Origin: Megachile rotundata | Taxonomy: Eukaryota > Arthropoda > Insecta > Hymenoptera > Megachilidae | Direction: 5' to 3' | Assembly: GCF_050947335.1 (NCBI RefSeq) | Contig: NW_027473340.1 | Location: 1,364,001 to 1,428,000, forward strand | Length of the DNA stretch: 64,000 nt | Shown here: in pieces, positions 16,401 through 31,480 of the stretch | Layout of the letters: each line of letters begins with the position of its first letter | Position numbering within the stretch: the stretch's first letter is position 1 | Position numbers and translations under genes: made by a program | The notes under the pieces: model-generated | What the model was told of the DNA's origin: nothing | The model's input: the letters and a program-made list of their open reading frames with translations, nothing else | Databases searched by the model: none

Positions 16401-19400
16401 ATCTTACAATCACAATCATACAATCACAATCGTACAATCACAATCGTACAATTACAATCGCACAACCACAGTCAGACAATCACAATCATACAATCACAAT
16501 CATACAATCACAATCATACGATCGCAATCATACAATCACAATCATACCATCACAGTCATACAATCACAATCATACAATCACAATCATGCAATCACAATCA
16601 TACAATTACAATCATACAATCACAATCGTACAATCACAATCGTACAATTACAATCGCACAACCACAGTCAGACAATCACAATCATACAATCACAATCGTA
16701 CAATCACAATCATACTATCACAATCATACAATCACAATCTTACAATCACAATCATACTATCACAATCATACAATCACAATGATACAATCACAATCATACA
16801 ATCACAATGATACAATCACAATCATACAATCACAATGATGTAATCACAATCATACAACCACAATCAGACAATCACAATCATACAATCACAATCATACAAT
16901 CACAATCATACAATCACAATCATACAATCACAATCATACAATCACAATCATACAATCACAATCATACAATCACAATCGTACAATCACAATCGTACAATTA
17001 CAATCGCACAAACACAATCAGACAATCACAACCATACAATCACAATCATACAATCACAATCATACAATCGCAATCATACAATCACAATCATACAATCGCA
17101 TGCATACAATCACAATCATACAATCACAATCATACAATCGCAATCATACAATTACAATCTCCCAAATACAATCATACAATCACAATCATACAATCGCAAT
17201 CATACAATCACAATCATACAATCACAATCATACTATCGCAATCATACAATCACAATTATACTATCGCAATCATACAATCACAATCATACCATCGCAATCA
17301 TACAATCACAATCATACAATCATAATCATACAATTCCAATCTTACAATCACAATCATACAATCACAATCGTACAATCACAATCGTACAATTACAATCGCA
17401 CAACCACAGTCAGACAATCACAATCATACAATCACAATCATACAATCACAATCATACGATCGCAATCATACAATCACAATCATACCATCACAGTCATACA
17501 ATCACAATCATACAATCACAATCATGCAATCACAATCATACAATTACAATCATACAATCACAATCGTACAATCACAATCGTACAATTACAATCGCACAAC
17601 CACAGTCAGACAATCACAATCATACAATCACAATCGTACAATCACAATCATACTATCACAATCATACAATCACAATCTTACAATCACAATCATACTATCA
17701 CAATCATACAATCACAATGATACAATCACAATCATACAATCACAATGATACAATCACAATCATACAATCACAATGATGTAATCACAATCATACAACCACA
17801 ATCAGACAATCACAATCATACAATCACAATCATACAATCACAATCATACAATCACAATCATACAATCACAATCATACAATCACAATCATACAATCACAAT
17901 CATACAATCACAATCATACAATCACAATCATACAATGACAATCATACAATCACAATCATACAGTCACAATCATACGATCGCAATCATACAATCACAATCA
18001 TACCATCACAATCACACAATCACAACCATACAATCATAATCATCCAATTACAATCATACATCACATTCATACAATCACAATCATACAATCGGAATCATAC
18101 AATTACAATCTCCCAAATACAATCATACAATCACAATCATGCAATCACAATCATACAATCGCAATCATACAATCACAATCGTACAATCGCAAGCATACAA
18201 TCACAATCATACAATCACAATCATACAATCATAATCATACAATCACAATCATACAACCACAATCGTACAATCACAATCAGACAATCACAATCATACCATC
18301 ACAATCATACAATCACAATCATACATTCAAAATCATGCAATCATAATCATACAGTCACAATCATGCAATCACAATCATACAATCACAATCATACAATCAC
18401 AATCATACAATCACAATCGTACAATCACAATCGTACAATTACAATCGCACAACCACAGTCAGACAATCACAATCATACAATCACAATCATACAATCACAA
18501 TCATACGATCGCAATCATACAATCACAATCAGACAATCACAATCAAACAATCACAATCATACAATCACAATTATAGAATCACAATCATACAATCACAATC
18601 ATACAATCACAATCATGCAATCACAATCATACAGCCATAATCATACAATTACAGTCATACAATCACAATCATACAATCACAATCATACAACCACAATCAT
18701 ACAATCACAATCAGACAATCACAATCATACCATCACAATCATACAATCACAATCATACATTCAAAATCATGCAATCATAATCATACAGTCACAATCATGC
18801 AATCACAATCATACAATCACAATCATACAATCTCAATCATACAATCACAATCATACAATCGCAATCATACAATCACAAAAATACAATCATAATCATACAA
18901 TCACAATCATACAATCGCAATCATACAATCACCATCATACAATCATAGTCATACAATCACAATCAGACAATCACAATAATACAATCACAATCATACAATC
19001 ACAATCATACAATCACAATCATACAACCACAATCATACAACCACAATCATACAATCGCAATCAGACAATCACTATCATACCATCACAATCATACAATCAC
19101 AATCATACATTCAAAATCATGCAATCGTAATCATACAGTCACAATCATGCAATCACAATCATACAATCACAATCATACAATGACAATCATGCAATCACTA
19201 TCATACTATCACAATCATACAATCACAATCATACAATCACAATCATACTATCACAATCATACAATCACAATTATACAATCACAATCATACAATCACAATC
19301 ATACATTCAAAATCGTGCAATCACAATCATACAATCACAATCATGCAATCACAAGCATACAATCATAATCATACAATCACAATCACACAATCACAGTCAT

Positions 19401-22400
19401 ACAATCACAATCATACAATCACAATCATACAATCACAATCAGACAATCACAATCATACAATCACAATCATACAATCACAATCATACAATCACAATCATAC
19501 AATCACAATCATACAATCACAATCATACAGTCACAATCATACGATCGCAATCATACAATCACAATCATACCATCACAATCACACAATCACAACCATACAA
19601 TCATAATCATCCAATTACAATCATACATCACATTCATACAATCACAATCATACAATCGGAATCATACAATTACAATCTCCCAAATACAATCATACAATCA
19701 CAATCATGCAATCACAATCATACAATCGCAATCATACAATCACAATCGTACAATCGCAAGCATACAATCACAATCATACAATCACAATCATACAATCATA
19801 ATCATACAATCACAATCATACAACCACAATCGTACAATCACAATCAGACAATCACAATCATACCATCACAATCATACAATCACAATCATACATTCAAAAT
19901 CATGCAATCATAATCATACAGTCACAATCATGCAATCACAATCATACAATCACTATCATACTATCACAATCATACAATCACAATCATACAATCACAATCA
20001 TACAATCACAATCATACAATCATAATCATACAATCACAATCATACAATCACAATCGTACAATCACAATCGTACAATTACAATCGCACAACCACAATCAGA
20101 CAATCACAACCATACAATCACAATCATACAATCACAATCATACAATCACAATCATACAATTGCAATCATACAATCACAATCATACAATCGCAAGCATACA
20201 ATCACAATCATACAATCACAATCATACAATCGCAATCATACAATTACAATCTCCCAAATACAATCATGCAATCACAATCGTACAATCGCAATCATACAAT
20301 CACAATCATACAATCACAGTCATACTATCGCAATCATACAATCACAATCATACTATGGCAATCATACAATCACAATCATACCATCACAGTCATACAATCA
20401 CAATCATACAATCACAATCATGCAATCACAATCATACAATTACAATCATACAATCACAATCGTACAATCACAATCGTACAATTACAATCGCACAACCACA
20501 GTCAGACAATCACAATCATACAATCACAATCATACAATCACAATCATACTATCACAATCATACAATCACAATCATACCATCACAATCATACTATCCCAAT
20601 CATACAATCACAATCATACAATCACAATCATACAATCACAGTCATACAATCACAATCATGCAATCACAATCATACAATCACAATCATGCAATCACAATCA
20701 TACAATCATAATCATACAATCACAATCATACGATCATAATCATACAATCACAATCATACAATCACAATCCCACAACCACAATCATACAATCACAAACATA
20801 CAATCACAATCATACAATCGCAAGCATTCAATCGCAATCATACAGTCTCAATCATACAATCGCAATCATACAATTACAATCTCCCAAATACAATCTTCCA
20901 AATATAATCATACAATGACAATCATACAATCACATCATACAATCACAATCATACTATCACAATCATACATTCAAAATCATGCAATCACAATCATATAATC
21001 ACAATCATACAGCCATAATCATACAATTACAATCATACAATCGCAATCATACAATCACAATCATACAACCACAATCATACAATCACAATCAGACAATCAC
21101 AATCATACCATCATAATCATACAATCACAATCACACAATCACAGTCATACAATCACAATCATACAATCACAATCATACAATCACAATCAGACAATCACAA
21201 TCATACAATCACAATCATACAATCACAATCAAACAATCACAATCATACAATCACAATCATACAATGACAATCATACAATCACAATCATACAGTCACAATC
21301 ATACGATCGCAATCATACAATCACAATCATACCATCACAATCACACAATCACAACCATACAATCATAATCATCCAATTACAATCATACATCACATTCATA
21401 CAATCACAATCATACAATCAGAATCATACAATTACAATCTCCCAAATACAATCATACAATCACAATCATGCAATCACAATCATACAATCGCAATCATACA
21501 ATCACAATCGTACAATCGCAAGCATACAATCACAATCATACAATCACAATCATACAATCATAATCATACAATCACAATCATACAACCACAATCGTACAAT
21601 CACAATCAGACAATCACAATCATACCATCACAATCATACAATCACAATCATACATTCAAAATCATGCAATCATAATCATACAGTCACAATCATGCAATCA
21701 CAATCATACAATCACTATCATACTATCACAATCATACAATCACAATCATACAATCACAATCATACAATCATAATCATACAATCACAATCATACAATCACA
21801 ATCGTACAATCACAATCGTACAATTACAATCGCACAACCACAATCAGACAATCACAACCATACAATCACAATCATACAATCACAATCATACAATCGCAAT
21901 CATACAATCACAATCATACAATCGCAAGCATACAATCACAATCATACAATCACAATCATACAATCGCAATCATACAATTACAATCTCCCAAATACAATCA
22001 TGCAATCACAATCGTACAATCGCAATCATACAATCACAATCATACAATCACAGTCATACTATCGCAATCATACAATCACAATCATACTATGGCAATCATA
22101 CAATCACAATCATACCATCACAGTCATACAATCACAATCATACAATCACAATCATGCAATCACAATCATACAATTACAATCATACAATCACAATCGTACA
22201 ATCACAATCGTACAATTACAATCGCACAACCACAATCAGACTTTCACAATCATACAATCACAATCATACAATCACAATCATACAATCACAATCACACAAT
22301 CACAGTCATACAATCACAATCATACAACCACAATCATACAATCACAATCAGTCAATCGCAATAATACAATCACAATCATACAATCACAATCATACAATCA

Positions 22401-25400
22401 CAATCATACAATGACAATCATACAATCACAATCATACTATCACAATCATACAATCACAATCACACAATCACAGTCATACAATCACAATCATACAACCACA
22501 ATCATACAATCACAATCAGACAATCGCAATAATACAATCACAATCATACAATCACAATCATACAATCACAATCATACAATGACAATCATACAATCACAAT
22601 CATACTATCACAATCATACAATCACAATTATACAATCACAATCATACAATCACAATCATACATTCAAAATCGTGCAATCACAATCATACAATCACAATCA
22701 TGCAATCACAAGCATACAATCATAATCATACAATTACAATCACACAATCACAGTCATACAATCACAATCATACAATCACAATCATGCAATCACAATCATA
22801 CAATCGCAATCATACAATCACAATCGTACAATCGCAAGCATACAATCACAATCATACAATCACAATCATACAATCATAATCATACAATCACAATCATACA
22901 ACCACAATCGTACAATCACAATCAGACAATCACAATCATACCATCACAATCATACAATCACAATCATACATTCAAAATCATGCAATCATAATCATACAGT
23001 CACAATCATGCAATCACAATCATACAATCACAATCATACAATGACAATCATACAATCACTATCATACTATCACAATCATACAATCACAATCATACAATCA
23101 CAATCATACTATCACAATCATACAATCACAATTATACAATCACAATCATACAATCACAATCATACATTAAAAATCGTGCAATCACAATCATACAATCACA
23201 ATCATGCAATCACAAGCATACAATCATAATCATACAATCACAATCACACAATCACAGTCATACAATCACAATCATACAATCACAATCATACAATCACAAT
23301 CAGACAATCACAATCATACAATCACAATCATACAATCACAATCATACAATCACAATCATACAATGACAATCATACAATCACAATCATACAGTCACAATCA
23401 TACAATCGGAATCATACAATTACAATCTCCCAAATACAATCATACAATCACAATCATGCAATCACAATCATACAATCACAATCGTACAATCGCAAGCATA
23501 CAATCACAATCATACAATCACAATCATACAATCATAATCATACAATCACAATCATACAACCACAATCGTACAATCACAATCAGACAATCACAATCATACC
23601 ATCACAATCATACAATCACAATCATACATTCAAAATAATGCAATCATAATCATACAGTCACAATCATGCAATCGCAATCATACAATCACTATCATACTAT
23701 CACAATCATACAATCACAATCATACAATCACAATCATACAATCGCAATCATACAATTACAATCTCCCAAATACAATCATACAATCACAATCGTACAATCG
23801 CAATCATACAATCACAATCATACAATCACAGTCATACTATCGCAATCATACAATCACAATCATACTATCGCAATCATACAATCACAATCATACCATCACA
23901 ATCATACAATCACAATCATACAATCATAATCATACAATTCCAATCATACAATCACAATCATACAAACACAATCGTACAATCACAATCGTACAATTACAAT
24001 CGCACAACCACAGTCAGACAATCACAATCATACAATCACAATCATACAATCACAATCATACGATCGCAATCATACAATCACAATCATACCATCACAGTCA
24101 TACAATCACAATCATACAATCACAATCATGCAATCACAATCATACAATCGCAATCATACAATCACAATCGTACAATCGCAAGCATACAATCACAATCATA
24201 CAATCACAATCATACAATCATAATCATACAATCACAATCATACAACCACAATCGTACAATCACAATCAGACAATCACAATCATACCATCACAATCATACA
24301 ATCACAATCATACAATCACAATCATACAATCACAGTCATACAATCACAATCATGCAATCACAATCATACAATCACAATCATGCAATCACAATCATATAAT
24401 CATAATCATACAATCACAATCATACGATCATAATCATACAATCACAATCATACAATCACAATCCCACAACCACAATCATACAATCACAAACATACAATCA
24501 CAATCATACAATCGCAAGCATTCAATCGCAATCATACAGTCTCAATCATACAATCGCAATCATACAATTACAATCTCCCAAATACAATCTCCCAAATACA
24601 ATCATACAATGACAATCATACAATCACATCATACAATCACATCATACAATCACAATCATACTATCACAATCATACATTCAAAATCATGCAATCACAATCA
24701 TATAATCACAATCATACAGCCATAATCATACAATTACAATCATACAATCACAATCATACAATCACAATCATACAACCACAATCATACAATCACAATCAGA
24801 CAATCACAATCATACCATCATAATAATACAATCACAATCATACATTCAAAATCATGCAATCATAATCATACAGTCACAATCATGCAATCACAATCATACA
24901 ATCACAATCATACAATCTCAATCATACAATCACAATCATACAATCGCAATCATACAATCACAAAAATACAATCATAATCATACAATCACAATCATACAAT
25001 CGCAATCATACAATCACCATCATACAATCATAGTCATACAATCACAATCATACGATCGCAATCATACAATCACAATCATACCATCACAGTCATACAATCA
25101 CAATCATACAATCACAATCATACAATCACAATCATACATTTACAATCATACAATCACAGTCATACAATCGCAACCATACAATTACAATCTCCCAAATACA
25201 ATCTCCCAAATACAATCTCCCAAATACAATCATACAATCACAATCATACAATCACAATCATACAATGACAATCATACAATCACAATCATACATTCAAAAT
25301 CATGCAATCACAATCATACAATCACAATCATGCAATCACAATCATACAATCACAATCATACAATCACAATCGCACAACCACAATCAGACAATCACAATCA

Positions 25401-26130
25401 TACAATCACAATCCTACAATCACAATCATACAATCACAATCACACAATCACAATCAGACTTTCACAATCATACAATCACAATCATACAATCACAATCATA
25501 CAATCACAATCGCACAATCACAGTCATACAATCACAATCATACAACCACAATCATACAATCACAATCAGACAATCGCAATAATACAATCACAATCATACA
25601 ATCACAATCATACAATCACAATCATACAATGACAATCATACAATCACTATCATACTATCACAATCATACAATCACAATCATACAATCACAATCATACAAT
25701 CACAATCATACAATCACAATCATAAAATCACAGTCATACAATCACAATCTTACAATCACAATCATACTATCACAATCATACAATCACAATTATACAATCA
25801 CAATCATACAATGACAATCATACAATCACAATCATACAATCACAATCATACAGTCACAATCATACGATCGCAATCATACAATCACAATCATACCATCACA
25901 ATCACACAATCACAACCATACAATCATAATCATCCAATTACAATCATACATCACATTCATACAATCACAATCATACAATCGGAATCATACAATTACAATC
26001 TCCCAAATACAATCATACAATCACAATCATGCAATCACAATCATACAATCGCAATCATACAATCACAATCGTACAATCGCAAGCATACAATCACAATCAT
26101 ACAATCACAATCATACAATCATAATCATAC
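13430..26130. repeat. Segmental duplication inside the array, copy 2
   Basis: This is the second copy of bases 1-10,868, in the same orientation and 1,833 bp longer through four indels. Between indels the match is nearly perfect. I noted only scattered single-base differences, such as A279 versus G13708, G6899 versus C22161, and C7090 versus T22352. Such identity in a fast-changing minisatellite implies very recent duplication, gene-conversion-like copying, or an assembly duplication. The extra length comes from a 938-bp tandem duplication near 16.0-17.9 kb, a 350-bp block near 18.8-19.15 kb, a single extra 14-mer, and a 531-bp block near 21.2-21.8 kb. Confidence 0.93.
16010..17885. repeat. 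938-bp tandem duplication (67 units), only in copy 2 of the large duplication
   Basis: Positions x and x+938 agree through this block, for example GCATGC at 16160 and 17098. The corresponding place in copy 1 has a single version (GCATGC only at 2731), so this event happened after the large duplication or was lost from copy 1. The length is 67 x 14. The ends are set by the loss of an AACGATAC variant on the left and by the return to the copy-1 order near 17,885 on the right. Confidence 0.92.
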
Positions 26131-27479
26131 AATCACAATCATACAACCACAATCGTACAATCACAATCAGACAATCACAATCATACCATCACAATCATAC
26201 AATCACAATCATACATTCAAAATCATGCAATCATAATCATACAGTCACAATCATGCAATCACAATCATACAATCACTATCATACTATCACAATCATACAA
26301 TCACAATCATACAATCACAATCATACAATCACAATCATACAATCATAATCATACAATCACAATCATACAATCACAATCGTACAATCACAATCGTACAATT
26401 ACAATCGCACAACCACAATCAGACAATCACAACCATACAATCACAATCATACAATCACAATCATACAATCGCAATCATACAATCACAATCATACAATCGC
26501 AAGCATACAATCACAATCATACAATCACAATCATACAATCGCAATCATACAATTACAATCTCCCAAATACAATCATGCAATCACAATCGTACAATCGCAA
26601 TCATACAATCACAATCATACAATCACAGTCATACAATCACAATCATACAATCACAGTCATACAATCACAATCATGCAATCACAATCATACAATCACAATC
26701 ATGCAATCACAATCATACAATCATAATCATACAATCACAATCATACGATCATAATCATACAATCACAATCATACAATCACAATCCCACAACCACAATCAT
26801 ACAATCACAAACATACAATCACAATCATACAATCGCAAGCATTCAATCGCAATCATACAGTCTCAATCATACAATCGCAATCATACAATTACAATCTCCC
26901 AAATACAATCTCCCAAATACAATCATACAATGACAATCATACAATCACATCATACAATCACAATCATACTATCACAATCATACATTCAAAATCATGCAAT
27001 CACAATCATATAATCACAATCATACAGCCATAATCATACAATTACAATCATACAATCGCAATCATACAATCACAATCATACAACCACAATCATACAATCA
27101 CAATCAGACAATCACAATCATACCATCATAATCATACAATCACAATCATACATTCAAAATCATGCAATCGTAATCATACAGTCACAATCATGCAATCACA
27201 ATCATACAATCACAATCATACAATGACAATCATACAATCACTATCATACTATCACAATCATACAATCACAATCATACAATCACAATCATACTATCACAAT
27301 CATACAATCACAATTATACAATCACAATCATACAATCACAATCATACATTCAAAATCGTGCAATCACAATCATACAATCACAATCATGCAATCACAAGCA
27401 TACAATCATAATCATACAATCACAATCACACAATCACAGTCATACAATCACAATCATACAATCACAATCATACAATCAC

Positions 27480-28475
27480 AATCAGACAATCACAATCATA
27501 CAATCACAATCATACAATCACAATCATACAATCACAATCATACAATGACAATCATACAATCACAATCATACAGTCACAATCATACGATCGCAATCAGACA
27601 ATCACAATCATACCATCACAATCACACAATCACAACCATACAATCATAATCATCCAATTACAATCATACATCACATTCATACAATCACAATCATACAATC
27701 AGAATCATACAATTACAATCTCCCAAATACAATCATACAATCACAATCATGCAATCACAATCATACAATCGCAATCATACAATCACAATCGTACAATCGC
27801 AAGCATACAATCACAATCATACAATCACAATCATACAATCATAATCATACAATCACAATCATACAACCACAATCGTACAATCACAATCAGACAATCACAA
27901 TCATACCATCACAATCATACAATCACAATCATACATTCAAAATCATGCAATCATAATCATACAGTCACAATCATGCAATCACAATCATACAATCACTATC
28001 ATACTATCACAATCATACAATCACAATCATACAATCACAATCATACAATCATAATCATACAATCACAATCATACAATCACAATCGTACAATCACAATCGT
28101 ACAATTACAATCGCACAACCACAATCAGACAATCACAACCATACAATCACAATCATACAATCACAATCATACAATCGCAATCATACAATCACAATCATAC
28201 AATCGCAAGCATACAATCACAATCATACAATCACAATCATACAATCGCAATCATACAATTACAATCTCCCAAATACAATCATGCAATCACAATCGTACAA
28301 TCGCAATCATACAATCACAATCATACAATCACAGTCATACTATCGCAATCATACAATCACAATCATACTATGGCAATCATACAATCACAATCATACCATC
28401 ACAGTCATACAATCACAATCATACAATCACAATCATGCAATCACAATCATACAATTACAATCATACAATCACAAT
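27480..28475. repeat. Patch copy of the 21.2-22.2 kb segment (offset 6,281)
   Basis: This block follows the segment 6,281 bp upstream unit by unit. It shares the rare CAGAATCATACAATTAC variant at about 21,419 and 27,700, where other copies read CGGAATC. Near 28,470 one 14-mer is missing relative to the source and the match ends. It shows that multi-unit copying within domain A is not limited to the largest duplication. Confidence 0.8.
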
Positions 28476-29219
28476 CGTACAATTACAATCGCACAACCAC
28501 AATCAGACTTTCACAAGCATACAATCACAATCATACAATCACAATCATACAATCACAATCACACAATCACAGTCATACAATCACAATCATACAACCACAA
28601 TCATACAATCACAATCAGACAATCGCAATAATACAATCACAATCATACAATCGCAATCATACAATTACAATCTCCCAAATACAATCTCCCAAATACAATC
28701 ATACAATGACAATCATACAATCACATCATACAATCACATCATACAATCACAATCATACTATCACAATCATACATTCAAAATCATGCAATCACAATCATAT
28801 AATCACAATCATACAGCCATAATCATACAATTACAATCATACAATCACAATCATACAATCACAATCATACAACCACAATCATACAATCACAATCAGACAA
28901 TCACAATCATACCATCATAATAATACAATCACAATCATACATTCAAAATCATGCAATCATAATCATACAGTCACAATCATGCAATCACAATCATACAATC
29001 ACAATCATACAATCTCAATCATACAATCACAATCATACAATCGCAATCATACAATCACAAAAATACAATCATAATCATACAATCACAATCATACAATCGC
29101 AATCATACAATCACCATCATACAATCATAGTCATACAATCACAATCATACGATCGCAATCATACAATCACAATCATACCATCACAGTCATACAATCACAA
29201 TCATACAATCACAATCATA

Positions 29220-31480
29220 CAATCACAATCATACATTTACAATCATACAATCACAGTCATACAATCGCAACCATACAATTACAATCTCCCAAATACAATC
29301 TCCCAAATACAATCTCCCAAATACAATCATACAATCACAATCATACAATCACAATCATACAATGACAATCATACAATCACAATCATACATTCAAAATCAT
29401 GCAATCACAATCATACAATCACAATCATGCAATCACAATCATACAATCACAATCATACAATCACAATCGCACAACCACAATCAGACAATCACAATCATAC
29501 AACCACAATCCTACAATCACAATCATACAATCACAATCACACAATCACAATCAGACTTTCACAATCATACAATCACAATCATACAATCACAATCATACAA
29601 TCACAATCACACAATCACAGTCATACAATCACAATCATACAACCACAATCATACAATCACAATCAGACAATCGCAATAATACAATCACAATCATACAATC
29701 ACAATCATACAATCACAATCATACAATGACAATCATACAATCACTATCATACTATCACAATCATACAATCACAATCATACAATCACAATCATACAATCAC
29801 AATCATACAATCACAATCATAAAATCACAGTCATACAATCACAATCTTACAATCACAATCATACTATCACAATCATACAATCACAATTATACAATCACAA
29901 AAATACAATCACAATCATACATTCAAAATCATGCAATCACAATCATACAATCACAATCATACATTTACAATCATACAATCACAATCATACAATCGCAACC
30001 ATACAATTACAATCTCCCAAATACAATCTCCCAAATACAATCATACAATCACAATCATACAATCACAATCATACAATGACAATCATACAATCACAATCAT
30101 ACATTCAAAATCATGCAATCACAATCATACAATCACAATCATGCAATCACAATCATACAATCACAATCATACAATCACAATCGCACAACCACAATCAGAC
30201 AATCACAATCATACAATCACAATCCTACAATCACAATCATACAATCACAATCACACAATCACAATCAGACTTTCACAATCATACAATCACAATCATACAA
30301 TCACAATCATACAATCACAATCACACAATCACAGTCATACAATCACAATCATACAACCACAATCATACAATCACAATCAGACAATCGCAATAATACAATC
30401 ACAATCATACAATCACAATCATACAATCACAATCATACAATCACAATCATACAATGACAATCATACAATCACAATCATACTATCACAATCATACAATCAC
30501 AATTATACAATCACAATCATACAATCACAATCATACATTCAAAATCGTGCAATCACAATCATACAATCACAATCATGCAATCACAAGCATACAATCATAA
30601 TCATACAATCACAATCACACAATCACAGTCATACAATCACAATCATACAATCACAATCATGCAATCACAATCATACAATCGCAATAATACAATCACAATC
30701 ATACAATCACAATCATACAATCACAATCATACAATGACAATCATACAATCACTATCATACTATCACAATCATACAATCACAATCATACAATCACAATCAT
30801 ACAATCACAATCATACAATCACAATCATAAAATCACAGTCATACAATCACAATCGTACAATCACAATCATACAATCACAATCATACAATCACAATTATAC
30901 AATCACAAAAATACAATCACAATCATACAATCACAATCATACATTCAAAATCATGCAATCACAATCATACAATCACAATCATACATTTACAATCATACAA
31001 TCACAATCATACAATCGCAACCATACAATTACAATCTCCCAAATACAATCTCCCAAATAAAATCATACAATCACAATCATACAATCACAATCATACAATG
31101 ACAATCATACAATCACAATCATACATTCAAAATCATGCAATCACAATCATACAATCACAATCATGCAATCACAATCATACAATCACAATCATACAATCAC
31201 AATCGCACAACCACAATCAGACAATCACAATCATACAATCACAATCCTACAATCACAATCATACAATCACAATCACACAATCACAATCAGACTTTCACAA
31301 TCATACAATCACAATCATACAATCACAATCATACAATCACAATCACACAATCACAGTCATACAATCACAATCATACAACCACAATCATACAATCACAATC
31401 AGACAATCGCAATAATACAATCACAATCATACAATCACAATCATACAATCACAATCATACAATCACAATCATACAATGAC
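29220..31480. repeat. Module present three times in a row, spaced 714-728 and 1,022 bp
   Basis: A module begins with ACATTTAC (29233, 29961, 30983), passes through one to three ACAATCTCCCAAAT units and a CAGACTTTCAC unit, and ends with CAATCGCAATAATAC. The spacing from the first copy to the second is 728 bp at ACATTTAC but 714 bp further on, because one ACAATCTCCCAAAT unit was lost. The spacing from the second to the third is 1,022 bp (73 x 14). The same module also occurs once in each large copy, with ACATTTAC at 9874 and 25136, giving five copies in all. Confidence 0.87.
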
